A DNA stretch of 20,771 nucleotides, taken from positions 1 through 20,771 of IMG/VR virus record IMGVR_UViG_3300035698_000234; one strand, written 5' to 3'. This document shows, piece after piece, positions 14,202 to 20,755 of the stretch. The stretch comes from a virus. Numbering within the stretch: position 1 is the stretch's first letter; the number at the start of each line of letters is the position of its first letter. A program made the position numbers and the translations under genes. The notes beneath the pieces were generated by a model. It saw nothing but the letters and a program-made list of their open reading frames with translations. It made no database searches and was not told where the DNA came from.

Positions 14202-16314
14202 GGGTCTTCTCCTTTTTGGCCGCTTCTAGTTCTGCTTGGATTTCAGCAAGAGCAGCTTCATGGTTAGCCACGATTTGCTGCATCTCGCCTTGGTTCTCTT
14301 GCTGTATTTGTTGTAGAGCTGCTGTAGCTTCAGTCTGTATTTCCTTGAGCTCCATTTGATGCTTCTGGTCAGCTTCTTGTACATCCAGCTGAGCAAGGTT
14401 CTGCATCTTCTGCATATCAGCAGCAAGTTCAGCACTGATGACTTCCAGCTTGCTAGCCTTCTCAGCCTCAATCTGCTCCATTTTCGCCATGTGCTTCGCT
14501 TGATCAGCCGCTGCATCATCCGCTGCTTTCTTGGCTTCTGGGTCATCCTCTTCCCCACCTTCTTTCTGCTGCTGGTTAAGCTGCTCGATAGCTTTGTCCA
14601 GCACACCTTCAATAGAGCTGCTGCCCTTGAATCCTGCCATACCCCACTTCAGCATCTCTAGCAAAGTAGGTACTGACTCTGGGAACATTTGGGCGAGACC
14701 CGTTGCTGATTGCATGAATAGGGACATTGATTCTATGTACTCTACGCGCTCCTGCTTGAGTGCGGCGTAGTCTACCATCGCTACTGACTCTGGCTTTATC
14801 TGCACCCGCCACGCAAACTCAGCTGGGTCACGAATGAGCTCCAGTGCTTGGGGCAGGAGTTCAGTATCCATGGAGTGCATCATGCCACTCTGTCCAACGA
14901 TGGTTTCGTCGTCAAAGTGTATGGAAATAATCTCTGCCTTTATACGCATTAAATCGCTGGCAAATTTAGCGAACTCGTCTTGCAGTGCTTGAACACGCAC
15001 GCTGCCGAACTTAGCCTCTAGCTGCTTCTCTCCAGCTGACTTAACGCCGCCTGAGCTTGCACCCCGCATAACGTCCGACATACCTATGGTCTGGTTAAGT
15101 AGAGCTATATCTACCGCTCGCTTCTCGGTAAGCTCACTCATCACCTTGGCTATGTGCTCTATGGGGAACCAGCTCACTGACCCCTCCATACCCCCCTTCT
15201 CAGAGAATTCATTCCAGTTAGGTACTGGGATCATTACATTCTCAAGAGCCGAGTTGAGTACGCCTGCTATCTCGTTCTGGTCTTCTGGGTAAAAGCCTAC
15301 CACACGCAGAGAGTCACTAAGGAGCTGGATGCGGGTGGTTAGTTCGTCAATGGAGTTGTACAGGTCTTCTGCAAACTTGAAGTCAGGTACTGGCATGAGG
15401 GCTGTCGTGGTAACGTTGGCCATCATGGGACGAGGACACGGCCAGAAGCCTTGAACCTCTAGCGGGTCATTCTCCACTTGTAGGATTGCAGGATAGCCAT
15501 CGCAGTACCAGTAGACCTTGCGATCTTCCTTAGACCAAATCTCCTCTAGAGTGATGCGCTGCCATGCGTCCTCAGCCTCTTCTTCCTCTTCCTCAACGTC
15601 TGCGTTGTCGCTGGTCTTGTCCTTAGTAGTCGGCAACTTGTTCGCTATCTTCTTACCCCAACGCTCAGTGGCTTCGTCCACGGTTATCTTAACTTCAAAA
15701 GATATCCACCGTAGGTCTGCCCACACTTTGCAGGGGGACCACGTGAGGCTGTCCCAAGGGACGTACTCCGTAGGTGCGGTCTCGCTTAGGAGATTCTCCT
15801 CAGTGAAGGCAGGGGCCACCTCTTCTCCATCATCACCGAATAAAGCTTCAACTTTGGTTTCTTCAATATCATTTTCGTATCTAACTCGAACGGTACCCAT
15901 TCCTGGAATAAGGCGGTCTTGAAGGGCTTGCTGGAGGTCGTCTGCTGTGGTTGTTCCTGGATCTTCAAATTCGACATTTAGCATCCTCTCCATCATCTCA
16001 GCGGCTACACGTGCCGCATCATCGTTGGCGTCGTGGTTGGTGCGGTCTAGGTCTACTCGGGGAGCATTACCAAAGAGTAGGGAGATCAAGGTCTCAACGT
16101 TTGAATGGTACAGGTTAAGAGTCTTGTAGTTGTCGTTCATGCTGTCCTTGTCAGTCTCTGCAAGGAACCTTGCATTGGTCTGCTTACCAGCCTTCACCCA
16201 ACGCTTCTTCGCTTTGTTACCGGCCTCTAACTCAGAGTGCCAGAGATTGTACAGACCCTTCTTAGACTTGGGAAAGTCACTGCGGCTGCTTATCGTTTGG
16301 TTGGTCTCACCCAT
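14167..16314 (-). CDS. Portal protein (715 aa)
   Basis: The start is ATG 16314 (MGETNQTISSRSDFPKSKKG) with GAGGAA 6 nt upstream; the ATG at 16356 would overlap TerL by 50 nt and lacks a site. The chain has portal-like segments: LYHSNVETLISLLFGNAPRV (about 67-86), TEYVPWDSLTWSPCKVWADL in the first half, FKFAEDLYNSIDELTTRIQL around 305-325, and a loop region with IGMSDVMRGASSGG that is typical of podoviral portals. The C-terminal part (about 600-700) is a long Glu/Lys/Gln coiled coil, which may form a barrel extending into the head as in P22-like portals. The dodecameric portal is the packaging gate and binds TerL, encoded immediately upstream. A length over 700 fits barrel-bearing portals. Confidence 0.8.
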   Translation of the reverse strand: MGETNQTISSRSDFPKSKKGLYNLWHSELEAGNKAKKRWVKAGKQTNARFLAETDKDSMNDNYKTLNLYHSNVETLISLLFGNAPRVDLDRTNHDANDDAARVAAEMMERMLNVEFEDPGTTTADDLQQALQDRLIPGMGTVRVRYENDIEETKVEALFGDDGEEVAPAFTEENLLSETAPTEYVPWDSLTWSPCKVWADLRWISFEVKITVDEATERWGKKIANKLPTTKDKTSDNADVEEEEEEAEDAWQRITLEEIWSKEDRKVYWYCDGYPAILQVENDPLEVQGFWPCPRPMMANVTTTALMPVPDFKFAEDLYNSIDELTTRIQLLSDSLRVVGFYPEDQNEIAGVLNSALENVMIPVPNWNEFSEKGGMEGSVSWFPIEHIAKVMSELTEKRAVDIALLNQTIGMSDVMRGASSGGVKSAGEKQLEAKFGSVRVQALQDEFAKFASDLMRIKAEIISIHFDDETIVGQSGMMHSMDTELLPQALELIRDPAEFAWRVQIKPESVAMVDYAALKQERVEYIESMSLFMQSATGLAQMFPESVPTLLEMLKWGMAGFKGSSSIEGVLDKAIEQLNQQQKEGGEEDDPEAKKAADDAAADQAKHMAKMEQIEAEKASKLEVISAELAADMQKMQNLAQLDVQEADQKHQMELKEIQTEATAALQQIQQENQGEMQQIVANHEAALAEIQAELEAAKKEKTHEAKVSPSKES

Positions 16315-17641
16315 AGATTCCTCGTTTACCTGATTTGCCCTTCCGCTCGTTGTCACTGAAGAGGTCGTTTAAGTTGTAGCCCTTGGGAGCAGTGAGCGCC
16401 CGTAGTGTTCTTTCTTGCTGGGACATTGTACGCTCTTTGCCAACTAATGCAACGCTCCTAAATCCATCGGCTGGATGACTCGCCCAATTGTGCATGGGGA
16501 CCTCTGCGAACGATTTTGTAACTTCGTTATATCTTCTCTGGTAAGCACGGAGTCCTTCCACCCCGTCGTCACACTTTTCATCGAAGTAACACGCCTGTAG
16601 GAACATGCGGACTGCATCGATACCCTGCTGCACCTTGAGTCGGGGCACAATGCCGACTTCATTATGTTCGTAGCCTCTAACAAAGAACTGCTCAATAGTT
16701 GATCGACCAGTTTGTAGAGTTCGGGCCTTGGCGTCGTGGGGTAGCCATATCTTCTCGATCTCGTACGGCTTTGCATCCAGCATATCGAAGTAGTACTCTA
16801 GAGCCTCTCCGTTTGCTTCTTCGTAATCAATGATAGCAAACCCATCTCTTCTTGGCTGATAGAACCACCAAGCGGAGCTATCACTATACCCCAAGTCGCA
16901 GGCGGCAAACACGGGATGGTCTGCGTCATAGAGGTTTTTGAGGTGCAGTCGCTCCTCCATGTTTGCAAGGATTCCGGCATAGTATGTCCCCATAACTGCC
17001 GCTTCAAAGCTGCATTCAAACTCTTGTTCAAACTCATTCTCCGTCATTTGCGAGCGCATTTCTCTTAGCTCGTCAATGTCTATGATATTGGTGGTGGAGG
17101 CCTTGAGGGTCGAGTTGTACCAGCCCTTCTCTGTGATTGATCTCTGATAAATTTGATAAAAGTGGTTCCGTCCCTTAGGCGTACCGATAAATACAGCCCA
17201 CCCTTTTCTATCTGCCAGAGTTGGCAGGATAACTTCCCCCCAGAGACTTGGTCGGCAGTCGCCATACTCATCAAGGATAACTCCGTCGAAGTAAAGTCCA
17301 CGAAAGGAATCAGGGTTATCAGCCCCGTACAGTGTAATTTTCGCGCCATTGAATAGCTCCACACTTAGGTCACTTTCACGGACCTTCACAGCCGTGTCTT
17401 GGGTTGCGTCCTTCAGGTAGTCCCAAGCGATGTTCTTTGCTTGGCTGTAGAACGGAGCGATGTAGGCGTAACGTGCGTTCTTCTTACCAGTGTACAGCGC
17501 TCGCTCATGTAAGTCATTGATGCAGGCTACCGTCTTACCACACCGTCTGTGAGCTACAATGCAGCTCCACCTCTCGTTACGAGAGTGGAAGTCTCGGAAG
17601 ACGTCCCGTGGACTATACCGTAGGTCAATGACATTGGACAC
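16307..17641 (-). CDS. terL: Terminase large subunit (444 aa)
   Basis: GTG start at 17641 shares one base with the holin stop (TAGTG). The ATPase domain shows a Walker A AHRRCGKT (30-37), Walker B VILDE (121-125) with the catalytic Glu, and a coupling motif FIGTPKG (151-157). The nuclease domain shows the expected acidic residues: D249 in AACDLGYSD, D303 in WLPHDAKA and D392 in HPADGFRS. All catalytic positions are intact. The enzyme pumps DNA into procapsids through the portal and cuts the concatemer. The length of 444 residues is at the compact end of the family. It is followed directly by the portal gene with an 8-nt overlap. The sequence does not allow a firm choice between headful, cos or direct-repeat packaging. 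Confidence 0.95.
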   Translation of the reverse strand: MSNVIDLRYSPRDVFRDFHSRNERWSCIVAHRRCGKTVACINDLHERALYTGKKNARYAYIAPFYSQAKNIAWDYLKDATQDTAVKVRESDLSVELFNGAKITLYGADNPDSFRGLYFDGVILDEYGDCRPSLWGEVILPTLADRKGWAVFIGTPKGRNHFYQIYQRSITEKGWYNSTLKASTTNIIDIDELREMRSQMTENEFEQEFECSFEAAVMGTYYAGILANMEERLHLKNLYDADHPVFAACDLGYSDSSAWWFYQPRRDGFAIIDYEEANGEALEYYFDMLDAKPYEIEKIWLPHDAKARTLQTGRSTIEQFFVRGYEHNEVGIVPRLKVQQGIDAVRMFLQACYFDEKCDDGVEGLRAYQRRYNEVTKSFAEVPMHNWASHPADGFRSVALVGKERTMSQQERTLRALTAPKGYNLNDLFSDNERKGKSGKRGIYG

Positions 17642-18057
17642 TATATTGCGTCTCTCTGTACGCCTGCTTTCTTCTCATCTGTCCTGTTGCGACTGAGTCC
17701 CAGCATACCTCCTAGGAGGATGAGTAACTCGTAGACGTCCACCTTTGGTATCTCGGGGGGAGTTTCCATGAATACGTGGACTAGGAAGATCAGGAAGGGT
17801 GCTAGGATGAAATGGTACATCACACCGAAGCCACAGGTCCAGCCGACAAAGGGACGCCAGCCTGACACAAAGACAGAGGGGTGCATAGCCTCCTGTAGGT
17901 TGATCTTCATTTGCCCCATCAGCAGTTGCACGTCAGCCCCTAGAGCCTCGCTGTTCGCAGCGGCCTTGAGCTTGGTGGCTAAATCCTTGTCGGGTACGGC
18001 CTTGTCAATGACTTTACCTATAAGGTTCGAAACTGCACTGAGTGGGTCAAATGCCAT
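17641..18057 (-). CDS. Holin, GTA-type three-transmembrane family (138 aa)
   Basis: ATG 18057 lies just after the upstream stop. After a helical amphipathic N-terminus (about 1-55), the segment WRPFVGWTCGFGVMYHFILA (67-86) followed by PFLIFLVHVF and then YELLILLGGMLGLSRNRTDE (109-128) matches the conserved core of the GTA_holin_3TM family (Pfam PF11351, cited from memory), including the G-M-L-G-L-x-x-x-R-T-x-E-K end. Two strongly hydrophobic spans are visible, at about 69-96 and 109-121. It would form lesions in the inner membrane that let the M15 endolysin reach the cell wall. It sits between the spanin-like gene and TerL. Confidence 0.85.
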   Translation of the reverse strand: MAFDPLSAVSNLIGKVIDKAVPDKDLATKLKAAANSEALGADVQLLMGQMKINLQEAMHPSVFVSGWRPFVGWTCGFGVMYHFILAPFLIFLVHVFMETPPEIPKVDVYELLILLGGMLGLSRNRTDEKKAGVQRDAI

Positions 18058-18059
18058 CC

Positions 18060-18359
18060 TTATAGGACCTCTACGTTTAGCTTCGCAGCCATCTTGACTA
18101 CTATCTTGTTAGTCTGATTAACCGACTTAGTCATGTGCATCATGTTGAGTTCGTACTCTCGGTGGAGGAGAGCTTCTTCCTGAGCTTGCGTCTCTAAAGC
18201 CTTCAACCGCTCCATAGATATGTCGGTATGAATCTTGTCTAGCCTCTCAGCTTCTTTACTGGCTATGTCTGTGATGTACAGCCCCGCCGCTCCCATAAGG
18301 ATGACGAAGACTACGGGCATTGCCCAGATTGGGATGTTCAGGGTGTTCGGTGCTGTCAT
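18060..18359 (-). CDS. Membrane-anchored coiled-coil protein, spanin-like (99 aa)
   Basis: The start is taken as ATG 18359 (MTAPNTLNIPIWAMPVVFVI) with GAGAG about 10 nt upstream and 11 nt after the endolysin stop. Longer in-frame ATGs at 18383 and 18419 overlap the endolysin gene. One transmembrane helix (about 10-30) is followed by a charged coiled coil (about 32-95, EAERLDKIHTDISMERLKAL). This topology matches inner-membrane spanins (Rz type), and its place between endolysin and holin supports a lysis role. No outer-membrane partner with a lipobox is visible overlapping it. It could instead be an accessory holin or a holin regulator. Confidence 0.55.
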   Translation of the reverse strand: MTAPNTLNIPIWAMPVVFVILMGAAGLYITDIASKEAERLDKIHTDISMERLKALETQAQEEALLHREYELNMMHMTKSVNQTNKIVVKMAAKLNVEVL

Positions 18360-18370
18360 TGTTAGTGCTC

Positions 18371-18787
18371 TCAGTAAGTCCATAAATGGGGTCTTGGCCG
18401 ATATGGTGTTTTGAAGCAACCGTCTATATGTACGAATCTACTCTCCAAAGGTCCTTTCTGAGATATGCCTATGCCTGTGATGACAGGGTCTTCAATGGCT
18501 ATGCCGACGAGCTTGTATGCTTTCTGGTGGCTGCACAGGACGTCCATGCCTTCTAAGGTGTGAGGTCCTGGAGCTGACTTCCCTTTCTCAATGGGGTGTT
18601 GTTCGCACCTCCATCCGCTGGAGACGTAGAAGGGGAAACCAGCATTAGGTCGAACAACTGAGTCCACGTGCAGGACGAATTCTATGTACGTCTGGGGTAT
18701 GTCTTGTATGGTGTGGGAAGGGTCTCCACACTTGCAGAGAAACTCTGTCCACTCAAAGTGGGTTAAGTCTGGGTATGTTCTGCTCAT
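18371..18787 (-). CDS. Endolysin, M15-type zinc peptidase (138 aa)
   Basis: ATG 18787 overlaps the upstream stop (ATGA). The sequence has the M15 peptidase layout: an N-terminal FEWTEFLCKCG (11-21), a substrate-binding YVSSGWRCEQHPIEKG (54-69), a zinc site formed by H76 and D82 in PHTLEGMDVL, and H120 in RFVHID, then the closing PRPHLWTY. These are the H-x(5)-D ... H-x-D residues of the Peptidase_M15_3 group. It should cleave peptide bonds in the peptidoglycan stem and act with the holin. There is no signal peptide, so export depends on the holin. C18 and C20 near the N-terminus are a usual family feature. All catalytic residues appear intact. Confidence 0.85.
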   Translation of the reverse strand: MSRTYPDLTHFEWTEFLCKCGDPSHTIQDIPQTYIEFVLHVDSVVRPNAGFPFYVSSGWRCEQHPIEKGKSAPGPHTLEGMDVLCSHQKAYKLVGIAIEDPVITGIGISQKGPLESRFVHIDGCFKTPYRPRPHLWTY

Positions 18788-19131
18788 TTGTCTAGGTCCG
18801 TGTGGGGAAGAATGTGGCGTATAACCTTCTCTTCCTTACTCTCGTCTAAGTCTCCACTGGCCGCAGATGGGAGTAACTTGGCAAAGAGCTTGTAAAATTC
18901 AGTCTCGTTAGCATTCGCCCAGAGGGCCAAACGGGGGACACCACCTATAAGTTCAAAGGCGTCTCCAAATGCTGCTGCGACTCTCTTGCGGGATACTTCA
19001 CGAGGTAGGGTAATCGTCTGCCCATTCTTATTGGCTAAGGCTTTGAACTCCTTCTCCATGTTGTCGTCCCAGTGCTTGCCACTGATGAACTCAACAACTG
19101 TATTCTCTAAACTGGTGTCTTCGCCTTTCAT
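18784..19131 (-). CDS. Putative terminase small subunit (115 aa)
   Basis: The start is ATG 19131 (MKGEDTSLENTVVEFISGKH) with GGGAGA 7-8 nt upstream; the open frame reaches 19257 but that stretch is leader and promoter. The protein is helical, with an N-terminal basic segment (TLPREVSRKRVAAAFGDAFE, about 42-61) and a C-terminal FYKLFAKLLPSAASGD (about 79-94), a pattern common in small proteins placed before TerL and often taken as TerS. The helix-turn-helix expected of a DNA-binding TerS is plausible but not clear. It is the first gene of the late operon. A different regulatory role is possible. Confidence 0.5.
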   Translation of the reverse strand: MKGEDTSLENTVVEFISGKHWDDNMEKEFKALANKNGQTITLPREVSRKRVAAAFGDAFELIGGVPRLALWANANETEFYKLFAKLLPSAASGDLDESKEEKVIRHILPHTDLDK

Positions 19132-19150
19132 ACTCGTCTCCCTGCTGCGC

Positions 19151-19179
19151 AGTGTACACCACGAGCTTGTTGAATGCAA
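19151..19179 (-). promoter_or_regulatory. Candidate late-operon promoter
   Basis: On the minus strand TTGCAT (19174-19179) and TACACT (19151-19156) are separated by 17 nt, predicting a start near 19144 and a very short leader ending in GGGAGACGAGT-ATG. The 21-nt segment 19147-19167 matches the candidate coat promoter at 18 positions, with the same TTGC-type -35. It lies between the terminators and the putative TerS gene, as expected for the main late promoter. The hexamers alone are only moderate matches to sigma70, so an activator may be needed. Confidence 0.5.
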
Positions 19180-19300
19180 ATAGGTGTATGAGCGTTTAGT
19201 ATCAACTAGTCTGCTCAAAGGCATTTTGTTCGGGGGGTACCCGCTACGCGCTAACAACCTAACAATGGCGCAAAGGGGTGGGGGTGCCTAACTATTTAAT

Positions 19301-19315
19301 AAGGGTGCGCCCCTT
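19301..19315 (-). terminator. Second terminator-like hairpin after the small gene
   Basis: On the minus strand AAGGGGCGCACCCTT forms a 5-bp stem, followed by ATTAAAT. It is short and the tract is A/T mixed rather than a pure T-run, so it is weaker than the hairpin just upstream at 19350-19374. Together they look like a tandem stop that isolates the late operon from transcription entering from the right. Confidence 0.45.
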
Positions 19316-19349
19316 CGCAGCACTGGTTAGCTGTTAGCTAACAGTTAAA

Positions 19350-19374
19350 ATAAAGGGGCTTGCGCCCCCTTATT
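19350..19374 (-). terminator. Rho-independent terminator after the small gene
   Basis: Ten bases beyond the stop at 19385, the minus strand reads AATAAGGGGGCGCAAGCCCC then TTTATTTT. AAGGGG pairs with CCCCTT around a GCGCAAG loop, with A/T pairs extending the stem, and a T-rich tail follows. This is a good intrinsic terminator for the small gene at 19385-19651 and supports that gene being transcribed leftward as its own unit. Confidence 0.7.
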
Positions 19375-19384
19375 AACTGGTTAG

Positions 19385-19651
19385 TTAAGCAGTTGCTTTA
19401 CTAACATAAGTTACACCGCGCACTGTAACCTTTGCGCCTAACGGCTGTACCCAGCCGCGTTTAACTACGTAGTTAGCCATTGCTGGGTCTAGTGTGTTAG
19501 CCGCTATTGCTTTTAGCGCCGCAAGGGTAATACCCTTACCATTACTACCAATAATGGCGGCATGTATTGGTGCCCATTTAGCCACGTTATGTGCCTTTTG
19601 TGGCGCGTATGGTGCACATAAACCTAACATTACTACTGTTGCATTTGCCAT
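19385..19651 (-). CDS. Small protein of unknown function (88 aa)
   Basis: ATG 19651 has AAGG about 9 nt upstream, preceded by a GGGC-TTAG-GCCC hairpin (19664-19675), and a good terminator follows the stop, so this looks like a single-gene unit. The protein is Ala-rich and basic (MANATVVMLGLCAPYAPQKA). Its central ITLAALKAIAANTLDPAMAN YVVKRGWVQP (about 42-71) could be a winged-helix-like DNA-binding fold; this is only a guess from the helix-helix-strand pattern. It uses many GTTAG/CTAAC-type words shared with the repeat-rich DNA to its right. An opposing frame on the plus strand (19494-19685) has no support. Regulatory or replication-linked roles are possible because of the location. Confidence 0.5.
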   Translation of the reverse strand: MANATVVMLGLCAPYAPQKAHNVAKWAPIHAAIIGSNGKGITLAALKAIAANTLDPAMANYVVKRGWVQPLGAKVTVRGVTYVSKATA

Positions 19652-19947
19652 TTTAACTACCTTGGGCCTAAGCCCGTTTTGGTAAACAACATTGCTTACC
19701 TGCTACCCAGTGTATAGCACTGGCAGCAAATAGCCACTAGAGGCTTATACCGTTTTAGCATAACGTCAAGGCTGCTTATGCCCTAACGGATAACCAGTGC
19801 TGGTGGTGTGTGCGCAGCCCAGTAAGATTGTTGGTTGTGCCCCCCATGTTCTGATTGTTGGCGTCAGACTAACAGTTGTTGATAGCTGCGCCCCTTTCCC
19901 CCATTGGTTATCTGTTGGGGCGTACCGACACTGTTAGATTGTCAGGT

Positions 19948-19971
19948 TCAGAGTCAGAGTCAGAGTCAGAG
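19948..19971. repeat. Hexamer tandem repeat, four TCAGAG units
   Basis: Four perfect head-to-tail copies of TCAGAG are followed by degenerate TTCAGTTCAG and CCGTTCAG. This is simple-sequence DNA that could vary in copy number. No gene overlaps it. Confidence 0.85.
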
Positions 19972-20123
19972 TTCAGTTCAGAATTCCGTTCAGATAAGAC
20001 GAGAATTATGATCGCTCAGGGGGGAAGTCATACTCGCTTCGTACACTCGTGATGTGGGAAGTAAGATTGGAGTGTTGTAATTCGAGAATTCGATGGGGAA
20101 ATAGAATGGCCAGACCTCTGACC

Positions 20124-20239
20124 GGTCAGCGCCCTAGTTAAGGGATGTTAAGGGATTTGGTCAGCGCCCTAGTTAAGGGATTTGGACATCGTTAAGGGAT
20201 TTGGTCAGCGCCCTAGTTAAGGGATGTTAAGGGATTTGG
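20124..20239. repeat. Composite direct-repeat array around GTTAAGGGAT
   Basis: A 22-bp unit beginning GGTCAGCGCCCTAGTTAAGG occurs at 20124, 20159 and 20203, alternating with shorter GTTAAGGGATTTGG units. The core GTTAAGGGAT is present six times in the same orientation. Spacing between the long units is 35 and 44 bp. Same-direction short iterons of this kind are typical of initiator or partition-protein binding sites; no spacers of CRISPR length are present. Confidence 0.85.
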
Positions 20240-20285
20240 TACTATCTTAAACTGTTAGCTGCTACTATCTTAAACTGTTAGCTGC
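20240..20285. repeat. Perfect 23-bp tandem duplication
   Basis: Two identical 23-bp units (20240-20262 and 20263-20285), each TACTATCTTAAACTGTTAGC plus TGC, lie head to tail directly after the GTTAAGGGAT array. The TGTTAGCTG word also appears, changed or inverted, around 19330-19345, next to the terminators. Confidence 0.9.
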
Positions 20286-20342
20286 GCCAGTCTTACATTG
20301 TTACAAGATACCAACGGTTATGGTAAGGGGTAATCTTTTTAA

Positions 20343-20472
20343 TTTGTAACACCTGTAACACCAAAACTCGGTTTTAACCCGTTAGGGTAAAAAAATATTT
20401 TTATACGGGTGGGAAAAATAACAAATAAAAGCAAATTAATTTACTCGGTTTTGGTGTTACAGGTGTTACAAA
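20343..20472. repeat. Perfect 25-bp inverted repeat with A/T-rich core
   Basis: Arms 20343-20367 and 20448-20472 are perfect reverse complements over 25 bp. Each arm carries two direct copies of GTAACACC (or GGTGTTAC on the other arm) spaced 9 bp. The 80-bp centre is very A/T-rich (AAAAAAATATTTTTAT) and holds its own nested repeat, ACCCGT at 20377-20382 with ACGGGT at 20405-20410. Both arms adjoin a CTCGGTTTT word. Iterons flanking an easily melted core are a usual origin design; a repressor-operator region is the alternative. Confidence 0.85.
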
Positions 20473-20498
20473 ACACAATGAAAGCGTTATAAAACAAG

Positions 20499-20521
20499 CA
20501 CTTACGTCCGTGTTGTAAGTG
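20499..20521. repeat. Hairpin between the two large inverted repeats
   Basis: CACTTAC and GTAAGTG form a perfect 7-bp stem around a 9-nt loop. It touches the left arm of the second large inverted repeat. No T-run follows on either strand, so it is not an obvious terminator. Confidence 0.7.
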
Positions 20522-20692
20522 TACGCCTAGCGTAACATCATAAGCAATTCCAAGTGGTGTTACAACTAAAACGAATAACCGTTATAACTAAAAGTTTGGT
20601 TCTAGCAGCTTTGGTTATAACCCTTATAACCAGAGGTGTTTTTGTAACAGCAAACGTAACACCAAACGCTTATGATGTTACACTTGGCGTAC
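20521..20692. repeat. Second large inverted repeat (23 of 25 bp)
   Basis: Arms 20521-20545 and 20668-20692 match as reverse complements at 23 of 25 positions, starting GTACGCC and including GTAACATCATAAGC. The interior has further GGTGTTAC and GTAACACC copies in opposite orientation and several TTATAAC words. It has the same motif vocabulary as the first inverted repeat, so the two probably belong to one control region. Confidence 0.8.
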
Positions 20693-20702
20693 GAGAAAGC
20701 GC

Positions 20703-20755
20703 CTGTACATCCGTACAGTAGTTTACATCCATACCACGCCTGTACATCCGTACAG
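20703..20755. promoter_or_regulatory. Two identical LexA-like palindromes (possible SOS boxes)
   Basis: CTGTACATCCGTACAG occurs at 20703-20718 and again at 20740-20755, 37 bp apart. Each is an imperfect palindrome with CTGT at one end and ACAG at the other, fitting the CTG-N10-CAG gammaproteobacterial LexA box. A third TACATCC lies between them (20724-20730), giving three such words at 18-19 bp steps, so binding of a phage repressor or initiator is an alternative. The regulated gene would lie to the right, outside the window. Confidence 0.45.

Noticed and set aside
19132-19257. Longer form of the putative TerS starting at 19257
   Set aside because: The added stretch contains the promoter motif, and ATG 19131 has a strong GGGAGA site.
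19494-19685. Plus-strand 63-codon frame opposite the small gene
   Set aside because: No ribosome site, fully antisense to a gene that has a ribosome site and terminator.
20124-20285. CRISPR array
   Set aside because: Repeats are nearly contiguous with gaps of 0-20 bp and the 'spacers' are themselves repeats; no cas genes are visible.
20464-20490. Rightward promoter TTACAA-N16-TATAAA next to the first inverted repeat
   Set aside because: The -35 match is poor and A/T-rich DNA gives TATAAA by chance. No gene start follows in the window.
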